IMG/VR virus record: IMGVR_UViG_3300023118_000026
Coordinates: 1-26,269 of that record
Direction: 5' to 3' (one strand)
Source of the DNA: a virus
Length of the DNA stretch: 26,269 bases
Shown here piece by piece: positions 1 through 5,764 of this stretch (positions are counted from its first letter, which is position 1; each line of letters starts with the position of its first letter). The translations under genes and the position numbers were made by a program. The notes beneath the pieces are model-generated. The model was given only the letters and a program-made list of their open reading frames with translations. It made no database searches and had not been told where the DNA came from.

Positions 1-70
1 GCCTCGGCCGTGATGCCTAATGCAATGACTAACGTGCCGAATTGCGGAGGGTCTGCATCCCAGTGATTTA

Positions 71-127
71 CGGAGCCGCCTATCAGAATCGAACTGATGA
101 CCTTCTCATTACGAGTGAGATGCTCTA
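71..127 (-). other. Attachment-site core: 3' part of tRNA-Thr(CGT)
   Basis: Read on the minus strand, this stretch has the 3' part of a tRNA: the end of the D-stem (GAGC), a TCTCA/TGAGA anticodon stem around loop CTCGTAA (anticodon CGT, threonine), a T-arm ATCAG-TTCGATT-CTGAT, and the acceptor strand AGGCGGC with discriminator T followed by CC. The expected 5' acceptor and D-loop are absent: upstream sequence stops resembling a tRNA at about position 127. An integrase gene starts 340 bp away. This is the usual signature of phage integration into the 3' end of a tRNA gene. Whether it is attL/attR of a prophage or attP of a free phage cannot be decided from this window alone. Confidence 0.8.
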
Positions 128-211
128 GGTGCAGAAACCCCCGCAGACACGGCCTTTTCCCGAATTCTCGGCATTCTGCAACCCCGCACACCCTCGTACG
201 GGGGCGTAGCA

Positions 212-230
212 ATGCCTAACGAATGCCTGA
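212..230 (+). repeat. Paired ATGCCTRA direct repeats, candidate arm-type sites
   Basis: ATGCCTAA (212-219) and ATGCCTGA (223-230) are direct repeats spaced 11 bp, about one helical turn. A third ATGCCTAA lies at 13-20, on the other side of the tRNA-derived core. Tandem short repeats flanking a core are what integrase arm sites or excisionase sites look like, but a 7-8 base match is weak evidence. The same ATGCCTA heptamer recurs in the immunity operators at 2392-2468. Confidence 0.35.
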
Positions 231-260
231 TGTTTGGTGTAGTGTTCCAAGTAGAACGAA

Positions 261-292
261 GAAAGGCCCCGCGGAGTGCAATCCGCGAGGCC
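261..292 (-). terminator. Hairpin, probable intrinsic terminator on the minus strand
   Basis: GGCC-C-CGCGGA (265-275) pairs with TCCGCG-A-GGCC (282-292) around a 6-base loop. Read on the minus strand, the stem is followed by a T-rich tail (TTTCTTCGTTC). Read on the plus strand there is no U-tract. It would stop leftward transcription before the att site. The stem is clear; the terminator function is inferred. Confidence 0.55.
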
Positions 293-328
293 AATCCCAT
301 CCAAGTGGCTAGACAAGGACGGAACACC

Positions 329-448
329 ATGAAGTTTACCGACTTCGTATTCAGAAGACACCAGCACGTGGGCGTAATCAACGGAGCCGTATGGTCGGCT
401 CACGACAGAAGAGTGCAGGGAACAACGATGTTCCCACGCACTCCCTAA
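329..448 (+). CDS. Possible 39-residue leader peptide upstream of integrase
   Basis: A short reading frame begins with ATG at 329 after an AAGGAC sequence and ends 15 bases before the integrase start. Its product is basic and aromatic (MKFTDFVFRRHQHVG...). I recognise no family. The case for a real gene is only the start context and its position directly ahead of the integrase, where a leader peptide could couple translation. A longer version starting at 212 would run through the minus-strand terminator hairpin and is less likely. It could equally be non-coding leader. Confidence 0.3.
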   Translation: MKFTDFVFRRHQHVGVINGAVWSAHDRRVQGTTMFPRTP

Positions 449-463
449 CACCAGGGAGCGGCA

Positions 464-1876
464 ATGGCTGCAACGACAACACGTAAGGGTGGCACCTGCA
501 AGGTCACAAAAGTGGTCGGCGGTGTCACCCTTACCTGTGCCCTGCCATCCCACCCGCAGAAGAAACACAACGACGGCACGAACGATTGGTTCGAGGGCAA
601 CACCCGCGAAAAGAAGACCGGCAGCGTCTTCCCACTGCCAGACGGTCGATACGCAGCCGAAATCCGCCTGGACTCGGGCAAGAAGAAGCGCGTCTCAGCA
701 AAGACGAAACGGCAAGTCGAAGAGAAACTGAAGCTCCTTCGCCGCGACATCGACGCCGGCAAGGTAGTTCAGTCAGGCAGCCAAACCGTTTCCGTATGGC
801 TCACCCACTGGCTCGCCAACCTCGCAGAGCACAAGCCGAAGACCGCCGAGACAAACCGGTCCATGGTGAACAAACACATCATCCCCGCGATCGGCACGAA
901 ACGACTCGACAAACTCACCACCGATGACGTCCGCCGCATCCGCACCGAGATCCTAGACAAAGGACTATCGCACGCCACAGCAGTTCGCGCACACTCTGTG
1001 TTTGCGTCCGCGATGGATCAGGCGTTTCAAGACGAGCTTGTGACCGAGAACATTGTCAAGCGGGTCAAGCGCCCACGTAAGGCACCCGCAGCAGTGCCGA
1101 TTGTTTCCCCCGACGACGCCATGAAAGTGCTCCGAGCGACCTACGGCGACCGCCTAGGGTCACGCCTGGTCGCGGCCTTCTACACGGGCGCGCGGCAGGG
1201 CGAACTGTTGGGGCTCGAGCTCGATCGAGTAGATCTCATCAAGAACACGATGGACATTACCTGGCAACTGCAAGCGATCTCGTGGCAACACGGATGCGGC
1301 GACAAGTGCGGACGCAAACGCGGCACCGATTGTCCCGACCGGAAGCTGAGTTTCCCACCGGACTGGGAACACCGACACCTCACCGGCACCCTCTACCTCG
1401 CACGCCCAAAGACCAAAGCGGGCAAGCGGCCCATCCCGATTGTTCCCGTTCTGCAAGCCGCACTTGAGCGGCGCATTGCGGTCGCGATGACCGAGCCCAA
1501 CCCGCACGGCCTTGTCTGGACTTCTGATCCAAAGAAGGACCGTCACGGCCGGATTCTTCCGCTCGACGGGTCGCCAATACTTCCCGGCACTGACTCCAGC
1601 TACTGGCACTCAGCATTGGATTTAGCAGGGGTGGCATCGGCCCCGCTTCACGCTGCGCGACACACAACCGCGTCCCTCCTGCTCCGCGCGAAAATACCTG
1701 TACCGATCATCATTGCCATCCTTGGACACAACAGCTTTGTTACGTCCATTGGCTACATGGACATCGATGACGGCCAGAAGCTCGAGGCCCTAACGGCAGC
1801 CACCGCCTACATCCCATCCTTCTCGCCAGCAGTTGCCAGCGGTATGGGCGAGCTTGAGGGAATGTCAGACGGCTGA
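464..1876 (+). CDS. int: Tyrosine-family phage integrase
   Basis: This 470-residue site-specific recombinase integrates and excises the phage at the tRNA-Thr core 340 bp upstream. An N-terminal arm-binding-like region with C, H and W residues (about 11-45) is followed by a SAM-like core-binding domain (about 105-200) and a catalytic domain. Catalytic residues are visible: R244 in TGARQGELLGL, a beta-hairpin lysine near 316-318, H396 and R399 in LHAARH, H422 in LGH, and the nucleophile Y431. The ATG at 464 has a GGGAG ribosome site at suitable distance. The catalytic domain carries an unusual Cys-containing insertion (HGCGDKCGRKRGTDC, residues 277-290) between R244 and the lysine hairpin, possibly metal binding. 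All catalytic residues are intact, so it should be active. Confidence 0.96.
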   Translation: MAATTTRKGGTCKVTKVVGGVTLTCALPSHPQKKHNDGTNDWFEGNTREKKTGSVFPLPDGRYAAEIRLDSGKKKRVSAKTKRQVEEKLKLLRRDIDAGKVVQSGSQTVSVWLTHWLANLAEHKPKTAETNRSMVNKHIIPAIGTKRLDKLTTDDVRRIRTEILDKGLSHATAVRAHSVFASAMDQAFQDELVTENIVKRVKRPRKAPAAVPIVSPDDAMKVLRATYGDRLGSRLVAAFYTGARQGELLGLELDRVDLIKNTMDITWQLQAISWQHGCGDKCGRKRGTDCPDRKLSFPPDWEHRHLTGTLYLARPKTKAGKRPIPIVPVLQAALERRIAVAMTEPNPHGLVWTSDPKKDRHGRILPLDGSPILPGTDSSYWHSALDLAGVASAPLHAARHTTASLLLRAKIPVPIIIAILGHNSFVTSIGYMDIDDGQKLEALTAATAYIPSFSPAVASGMGELEGMSDG

Positions 1877-1918
1877 TATATCGTCCCCTTCACCAAGCAA
1901 TTAGTTCAAGGGGGAAAT

Positions 1919-2104
1919 TTGGCACTTATCGGGTTCACTATCGCCGGGGCAGCGGAAGCAACGTCGCTACCTGAGTCGGCGATTATCACGGCGTTGAAGT
2001 CGGGGGACTTGCCCGCAAGACGACTCGGGAACGAAGTCGTGCTGCTTAGCAGCGACCTGCTCGCATGGCTGGAAACTTTGCCCGTTTGGGCTCAGGCCTC
2101 GTAG
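1919..2104 (+). CDS. Excisionase-like helix-turn-helix protein
   Basis: A 61-residue MerR/HTH_17-type DNA-binding protein. The recognition region is EATSLPESAIITALKSGDL followed by a basic wing and the ending DLLAWLETLPVW. Start: TTG at 1919 is preceded by a strong AAGGGGGAAA site; no ATG fits. Directly downstream of the integrase, such proteins are usually recombination directionality factors (Xis) that bend DNA for excision; this is inferred from family and position. Its last 13 bases overlap the 3' end of the opposing repressor gene, so the two genes converge tail to tail. The protein resembles the product of 2702-2917, which has the same DLLAWxxxLPV ending. Confidence 0.75.
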   Translation: MALIGFTIAGAAEATSLPESAIITALKSGDLPARRLGNEVVLLSSDLLAWLETLPVWAQAS

Positions 2105-2382
2105 ATGCGGCGCTTCGATGCTGCATCAGCATCGGTGATCACCGTAGTCAAGTTCAGTCCCACAAGCATGCAGATGCGATCGAGCATCTCTATGTCTATC
2201 TGGATGATGCCATTCACCATGTCGCCCACATAAGAGGCGCTTACTCCGAGGGCAGCGGCTAGGGCCCGATTAGTCGAGGGCCTTCCGCCTTCACTCCGTT
2301 TATTCGACGCGAGTTGAGCGCGCAGAATCCTGGCAATCTCTTGCGTTAATGCGCCCGCGGGCGGCTTCGTTCCTCCAGCCAT
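2092..2382 (-). CDS. XRE-family immunity repressor (CI-like)
   Basis: This is the only convincing minus-strand gene in the window. The 96-residue product has one Cro/CI helix-turn-helix at about 38-60 (NRALAAALGVSASYVGDMVNG) and a short C-terminal part with no peptidase domain, so it is not a LexA-type self-cleaving repressor. It lies divergent to the Cro-like gene at 2461 with operators between them, the classic position of the lysogeny repressor. The ATG at 2382 has no properly spaced ribosome site (GAGGG ends only 1 base upstream), while a TACACT -10 element sits 6 bases before the start, which points to a leaderless mRNA. Loss of this protein should derepress the lytic promoter. Confidence 0.8.
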   Translation of the reverse strand: MAGGTKPPAGALTQEIARILRAQLASNKRSEGGRPSTNRALAAALGVSASYVGDMVNGIIQIDIEMLDRICMLVGLNLTTVITDADAASKRRIYEA

Positions 2383-2468
2383 GCCCTCAGTGTAGGCATA
2401 TGTGCAAGAAATACGCGAACAGTGCTTGACAGCGTGCGCGTATGCCTACAAACTATCCATATGCCTAC
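2383..2468. promoter_or_regulatory. Divergent immunity promoters with three operators
   Basis: The 78 bp between the repressor and Cro-like starts contains GTAGGCATAT (2392-2401), GTATGCCTAC (2440-2449) and ATATGCCTAC (2459-2468). The first is the exact reverse complement of the third. Rightward promoter: TTGACA at 2426-2431, with a weak -10 around 2447-2454 overlapping the second operator. The ATG at 2461 lies inside the third. Leftward promoter: TACACT on the minus strand (2394-2389), overlapping the first operator and 6 bases before the repressor ATG. Neither gene has a usable Shine-Dalgarno here, so both mRNAs are probably leaderless. Binding by either HTH protein would block a -10 or a start codon directly. 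Confidence 0.72.
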
Positions 2469-2709
2469 CGCACCGCTAAGAAGAACGAAGCTCGCCGATG
2501 AACTTGTCGCCGAGATCGCCAGAGCTCGCGTCTCCAAAAGGAGCGTTGCAAGAGCTGCAGGCATCTCGGTAGACACCCTTCGCCGGCGGTTGAACAATGG
2601 CCGCGATGTGTCCTTCCCCACGGAAGATGTCGTGGCCATTTGTGATTTCTTGGGCATCTCCTACGCCGATCTGATCGAGCGTGCACGGGAGGTTGATCAG
2701 GTTGCCTAA
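2461..2709 (+). CDS. Cro-like XRE-family regulator
   Basis: An 82-residue helix-turn-helix protein; the HTH is at about 24-45 (SKRSVARAAGISVDTLRRRLN). It is the first rightward gene after the operator region and faces the repressor, so a Cro role is likely. I chose ATG 2461 rather than the upstream in-frame start at 2422 because the -35 TTGACA (2426-2431) lies within that longer version, and because -10 spacing predicts transcription starting at or next to 2461. The start codon overlaps the third operator. Its 3' end overlaps the next gene by 8 bases. Confidence 0.78.
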   Translation: MPTAPLRRTKLADELVAEIARARVSKRSVARAAGISVDTLRRRLNNGRDVSFPTEDVVAICDFLGISYADLIERAREVDQVA

Positions 2710-2917
2710 GACACAAGCCCTCACGCCATCACCGATCGCATACCGGATTCCCGAAGCGGCCGCCATCGTCGGCGTATCCGAATCCACCCTCAAAGCAGCA
2801 GTCAACCGCGGTGACCTCACCCGCCGTTACCCCGACTCGCGTCCCCTCATCGGGCACGACGACCTCCTCGCATGGTTCAACTCCCTCCCCGTCGACAAGC
2901 CCGGGAGCGCCGCATGA
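2702..2917 (+). CDS. Second HTH_17/excisionase-like DNA-binding protein
   Basis: A 71-residue protein with a MerR/excisionase-type helix-turn-helix (RIPEAAAIVGVSESTLKAAV) followed by a DLTRRYPDSRP wing and the ending DLLAWFNSLPVD. The TTG at 2702 is placed 9 bases after GGGAGG (2687-2692) and overlaps the Cro-like stop, so translational coupling is likely. The GTG at 2681 lacks a ribosome site. It shares domain layout and ending with the product of 1919-2104. One of the two may be the true Xis and the other an early regulator; the sequence does not say which. Confidence 0.72.
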   Translation: MPKTQALTPSPIAYRIPEAAAIVGVSESTLKAAVNRGDLTRRYPDSRPLIGHDDLLAWFNSLPVDKPGSAA

Positions 2918-3297
2918 CTATCTACACCGCCGACATGTTGCGCGCCGACATCCGCGAGATCGTTGAGCGTGGTGAAGTCGACCACGAAGAAAGCTTCTAC
3001 GGCAAGCACGTCGTCTATGTCGTCGCTTTCAGTGACGGCCTCGTGAAGGTCGGTCACACAACCGACTTTGAAACGCGTCAGAAGGCGCACACGCGGGTCG
3101 CACGCCGGTATGGGCACACACCGTCGAGCCATTGGGCCGCGGTCACTGCCAGCGCTCTCGAGGACGAGCAGGTTCTTATCCAGCTCGCCATGAACGCGGG
3201 CGGCAAACCGAAGGCCACTTCCAAAGAGTGGTTCACGAATGTTGACGTCGATGCGCTGATGGCTTCCGTTGAACGCGCAAAGGCGGTCGCCGCATGA
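2914..3297 (+). CDS. T5orf172/GIY-YIG-like domain protein
   Basis: A 127-residue protein whose centre, about YVVAFSDGLVKVGHTTDFE with a later EDEQVL and KEWF, matches the T5orf172/MUG113 branch of GIY-YIG-like nuclease domains. These are common in phages next to immunity genes; whether they cut DNA is mostly unknown. The start ATG overlaps the upstream stop (ATGA) and has a GGGAG site in the preceding gene. It is the last gene before the long non-coding leader. A nuclease or DNA-binding role is inference. Confidence 0.65.
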   Translation: MTIYTADMLRADIREIVERGEVDHEESFYGKHVVYVVAFSDGLVKVGHTTDFETRQKAHTRVARRYGHTPSSHWAAVTASALEDEQVLIQLAMNAGGKPKATSKEWFTNVDVDALMASVERAKAVAA

Positions 3298-3511
3298 TCC
3301 CTTCCCCACCCCCTAACACCCCACCGGCAACCTCGCGTGTTTACCGCAACCTGACCCCCCTGTTGTGTGTGTTCGCCCTGGTCCGCCGCTGTTGACGGCC
3401 TCCATCTTCCTGGCCTCGTAGCTCGCCCGAAGCCCTACGAGTCCTTCCGAGCTTACAAGCTCAGCCTCCGAGTCACGGACCGGTCGGAGGCACTATCCGG
3501 CATGCCCGGAT

Positions 3512-3531
3512 GCTCCTTGAGAACTCAATAG
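3512..3531 (+). promoter_or_regulatory. BoxA-like antitermination element
   Basis: TTGAGAACTCAA (3517-3528), followed by TAGCG, matches the BoxA sequence that precedes actinobacterial rRNA genes, where NusB/NusE bind nascent RNA and prevent termination. It sits immediately after the fourth hairpin, giving a hairpin-then-BoxA order. Outside rRNA leaders, a BoxA at the head of a long phage operon suggests processive antitermination using host Nus factors. The sequence match is clear; the function is inferred. Confidence 0.6.
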
Positions 3532-3714
3532 CGATACCTCGAAGACAAAGAAGGGGTGCCCTCCGCCGTAGCGGGCTTGAGGGGTTGGGGGCGGAAATCC
3601 CTGTGCCGGATCGACTAGCAGCTCGAGGCCGGCGAACAAATCTTTTGTGTCTGCAGATGGCCTTTTGGGGTGCCCGCTTGCTCGGGGTAAACGATCACAA
3701 GGCAGTCACTAGGG

Positions 3715-3738
3715 CCTGGCGGGGTCAAAGCCGCCAGG
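3715..3738 (+). terminator. GC-rich hairpin downstream of BoxA, possible attenuator
   Basis: CCTGGCGG (3715-3722) pairs perfectly with CCGCCAGG (3731-3738) around an 8-base loop, followed by TTCACAT with no true U-tract. It lies between the BoxA-like element and the first early gene. It may be a weak terminator overcome by antitermination, or only RNA structure. Confidence 0.35.
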
Positions 3739-3806
3739 TTCACATATCCACTTCTCCGGTCCCACCGTTTGGTGTGCCCGCAACCCGACAGATAGGGGGG
3801 GTTCTG

Positions 3807-4319
3807 ATGGCTAAGCCGTATAGGTCGTGTAAGTCCGAGTTTGAGCGTCTTGGTGCGGTTGAGCTGAGGCGCGATAAGTCGGGGTGCACGTTTCAGTTTC
3901 GTGATGGTCGTTGCCAGTTCGTGCATTTCAACGTGACTGCGCATGTTGCCCGGAATTTGATTGGTGATGTTCGGCAGCAGTACGGGCATTCGCGTGGTGT
4001 GGGGAAGTTCAAGGACCCGAAGGCACCACGGATTGAGATTGCCCGGTTGCGTGCGTCGGAGCATGCGAAGTCTCGGCTCGCTTTGATGCAGAGACAGCAG
4101 CAGGTGTCGTTTAACGAACTTGTGCACGCACTGGTGACTCCGGTTGAGGTGCGTTATTCGGGTTTGCATGAGTCGTGGATTTGGTGCGGTCATCGGGTTG
4201 CTGTGGCGGTCGCATTGGATGCGGATGGCGCACCGGTGATCACGACTGTTCTTTGGGCTACCCGCGAGTTGTGGGATGCCGCACCCAGACCGGAGAAGGC
4301 ACGGGTTGACCGTGGCTAA
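3807..4319 (+). CDS. HicA-like plus DUF4258-like two-domain protein
   Basis: A 170-residue protein and the first gene of the early operon. Residues about 8-55 (FERLGAVELRRDKSGCTFQF then FVHFNVTAHVARNLIGDVRQ) resemble a HicA-type double-stranded-RNA-binding-like fold. Residues about 100-150 (FNELVHALVTPVEVRYSG, then WIWCGHRVAVAVALD and VITTVLW) resemble DUF4258, a RelE-like fold. Both assignments are by eye and each fold also occurs in toxins, but no antitoxin gene is adjacent. ATG 3807 follows a run of G (3795-3800). Codon use (GGT, GTT, CGT rich) differs from the C-ending usage of the following genes and resembles the terminase/portal genes, a possible sign of separate origin. Confidence 0.6.
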   Translation: MAKPYRSCKSEFERLGAVELRRDKSGCTFQFRDGRCQFVHFNVTAHVARNLIGDVRQQYGHSRGVGKFKDPKAPRIEIARLRASEHAKSRLALMQRQQQVSFNELVHALVTPVEVRYSGLHESWIWCGHRVAVAVALDADGAPVITTVLWATRELWDAAPRPEKARVDRG

Positions 4320-4359
4320 GCAGCGTGAGGTTCAACGACTCCGCAAACGACAGAGATAA
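4306..4359 (+). CDS. Possible 17-residue basic peptide
   Basis: TTG at 4306 follows GGAGAAGG (4292-4299) and opens a frame ending TAA at 4359 that overlaps the end of the previous gene. The product (MTVAKQREVQRLRKRQR) is strongly basic. It fills the only gap between 3807-4319 and 4369-4557. Support is only the ribosome site and spacing, so it may be spurious. Confidence 0.2.
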   Translation: MTVAKQREVQRLRKRQR

Positions 4360-4368
4360 AGGAGAACG

Positions 4369-4557
4369 GTGACGAACGACGAACAGGAGCGCATCGGTCA
4401 CGAGGAATGCCGCGCCGAGATCCACTCGTGGGACTACTTCAACCAGAACCAGACCGGCAGCTACTGGATGCGGTGCCACCTACTTGGACCGCACAAGGAG
4501 CACGAGAACAGCGAGACGGGTGCGCGGTGGAATACGGAGCAGGAGAACATGCGATGA
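4369..4557 (+). CDS. Small Cys/His phage protein, unknown function
   Basis: A 62-residue acidic/polar protein. GTG at 4369 follows AAAGGAGAAC. The C-terminal half has CHLLGPHKEHENS then GARW, a C-x-L-x2-x-H-x2-H...W pattern that also occurs near the integrase N-terminus (CALPSHPQKKH...DW). A small metal-binding fold is possible. Its stop overlaps the start of the ASCH gene (ATGA). I do not recognise a named family. Confidence 0.65.
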   Translation: MTNDEQERIGHEECRAEIHSWDYFNQNQTGSYWMRCHLLGPHKEHENSETGARWNTEQENMR

Positions 4558-5087
4558 GCGACGAGATGCGCATCCTCACTGTGCGTCAGCCGTGGGCGTG
4601 GGCGATCATCCACGGTGGCAAAGACGTTGAGAACCGGGTGCGGAACATCGCCGGCGACTACCGCGGTCCAATTGCTATTCACGCTGGCCTAGCCAAGTTC
4701 GAAGACGACGGGCAATACCGCGAGGTAACCCGATCCGTTGTATCGGAACTCAATGGGTGGCCCGCTGATGACGGCGAGATGTGGGGCGCTGACCTCCTCG
4801 AACCCGATGACCCGCGATTCATCTTCGGCGCGATCATCGGCGTTGTTGACCTCGATGGCGTGCATGAAGGCCATAACACGGAGCGGTCACGCATGAAGTC
4901 CGTGCAGTCCTGCTACCGACCTATGAAGCCATTCGGCCCGTGCTCCTCGTGGGCATTGCCCGATAGCTGGCACCTCGAACTCGCCAACCCGCGCCCACTC
5001 ACCGAGCCGATCCGGTTCAAGGGCGCGCTTGGTTTGCGCCGACTTCCTGCTGACGTGATTGACCAGATCAAGGAGCAACTGAAATGA
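4554..5087 (+). CDS. ASCH-domain protein
   Basis: A 177-residue protein starting MSDEMRILTVRQPWAWAIIH. The motif ILTVRQPWAWAIIHGGKDVE near the N-terminus, followed by YRGPIAIHAG, is diagnostic of the ASCH (PUA-like) fold, which binds RNA or modified nucleotides; some members are nucleosidases or amidohydrolases. The later part (FIFGAIIGVVDLDG, then PFGPCSSWALPDSWHLELANPR) fits the same beta-barrel. The start was chosen at the ATGA overlap with a GGAGAAC ribosome site, not at an upstream start in the same frame. Its role in the phage is unknown; RNA binding during early growth is a guess. Confidence 0.85.
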   Translation: MSDEMRILTVRQPWAWAIIHGGKDVENRVRNIAGDYRGPIAIHAGLAKFEDDGQYREVTRSVVSELNGWPADDGEMWGADLLEPDDPRFIFGAIIGVVDLDGVHEGHNTERSRMKSVQSCYRPMKPFGPCSSWALPDSWHLELANPRPLTEPIRFKGALGLRRLPADVIDQIKEQLK

Positions 5088-5395
5088 CCACGACTGCACC
5101 CCAGATTCTCCCGGACGACGCAGCCCGCACAAGGAGATCCGATCCGCTCACCAGCCATGAAGCGGCAGACAGTAACGATGTCCACGGTTCGCAAGTCTCG
5201 GTCCTCCTAACCCTCTCCCTGTCTGGTCCACTAGCGGATCACGAGTTGGTGGAACGGATCAAGGACTACTCACCATCACGAGTGCGGACGGCGCGCTCAG
5301 AACTGGTGGGCATGGGAATGGTTGAGTTCACCGGCTTCTACCGACTGACGGCCGGCAACAGGCGCACACAGGTTTGGCAGGTGGTCAAGCCGTGA
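5084..5395 (+). CDS. Winged-helix-like small phage protein
   Basis: A 103-residue protein with the RSDPLTSHEAAD motif seen near the N-terminus of many phage early proteins, followed by a likely winged helix (LADHELVERIKDYSPSRVRTARSELVGMGM, then a wing FTGFYRLTAGNRRTQVWQVV). A DNA-binding role is inferred from that fold. It is coupled to the ASCH gene by a 4-base overlap. Confidence 0.7.
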   Translation: MTTTAPQILPDDAARTRRSDPLTSHEAADSNDVHGSQVSVLLTLSLSGPLADHELVERIKDYSPSRVRTARSELVGMGMVEFTGFYRLTAGNRRTQVWQVVKP

Positions 5396-5481
5396 TGCAC
5401 ATCGACCTCCTACCCCTCCTCATCGCACTCCCCCTTATTGCGGGCATGTGGTTACTGCACCGGAAAGAAGGACGCGGCTAA
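5395..5481 (+). CDS. 28-residue single-pass membrane peptide
   Basis: ATG at 5395 overlaps the upstream stop by one base, and TAATG joins it to the next gene. The product is a short head (MHIDL), a hydrophobic segment of about 15 residues (LPLLIALPLIAGMWLL) and a basic tail (HRKEGRG), predicting a single membrane helix with a cytoplasmic basic end. No family is recognised. Tight coupling on both sides is the main support. Confidence 0.5.
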   Translation: MHIDLLPLLIALPLIAGMWLLHRKEGRG

Positions 5482-5630
5482 TGGGTGTTCACGAGGTTCA
5501 CGGGCGCACGGTCGAGTACACGCCGTGTGCCAAACATGCTGCCTATGAGAAATCCGGGTATCTGGTTCTCAGTTGTCGGAAGTGTGTCGTCCGCCGTGTT
5601 GATGAGCAACCCGACGAAACCGACGAATGA
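5481..5630 (+). CDS. Small CxxC protein, unknown function
   Basis: A 49-residue protein from ATG 5481 (AAGGA in the preceding gene) to 5630. It contains CAKH and, 16 residues on, CRKC, consistent with one small zinc-binding site, and an acidic tail. ATGA overlap with the next gene. Function unknown. Confidence 0.6.
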   Translation: MGVHEVHGRTVEYTPCAKHAAYEKSGYLVLSCRKCVVRRVDEQPDETDE

Positions 5631-5764
5631 CCACATATCGCACGCTCCCTGATCCCGGCACCATCGAGGAGTTCCTGGCCCGTATTCGTGCACGCCCGGA
5701 ACCTGAACCCGACCCGGACGACCGCAGAAAACAACGACTTGAAGAAACGGAAGACGAACTATGA
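5627..5764 (+). CDS. Small charged protein, unknown function
   Basis: A 45-residue reading frame (MTTYRTLPDPGTIEEFLARI...) joined at both ends by ATGA overlaps. The second half is a run of charged and proline residues (RPEPEPDPDDRRKQRLEET), probably disordered. Support is operon geometry only. Confidence 0.55.
   Translation: MTTYRTLPDPGTIEEFLARIRARPEPEPDPDDRRKQRLEETEDEL

Larger units (their letters stand above)
3298..3806 (+). promoter_or_regulatory. ~510 bp non-coding leader of the early operon
   Basis: No gene is supported here; an open frame from 3510 into the next gene has no ribosome site and covers the BoxA sequence. Contents in order: a possible TTGACG -35 at 3392-3397 with a weak TCGTAG at 3416; four perfect hairpins (CTCGTAG/CTACGAG 3415-3441, GAGCT/AGCTC 3449-3462, GCCTCCGA/TCGGAGGC 3464-3491, ATCCGG/CCGGAT 3495-3511); the BoxA-like element; a G-rich stretch (3553-3594); and a strong hairpin at 3715-3738. 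The layout suggests a nut-like or attenuator region governing a 12 kb operon. Confidence 0.6.

Noticed and set aside
125-568. Long minus-strand open frame opposite the integrase start
   Set aside because: It covers the minus-strand terminator hairpin and the integrase start, has no ribosome site and no recognisable domain.
3510-3806. N-terminal extension of the HicA/DUF4258-like gene
   Set aside because: It would translate the hairpin end and BoxA-like element, has arginine-rich low-complexity composition and no ribosome site.
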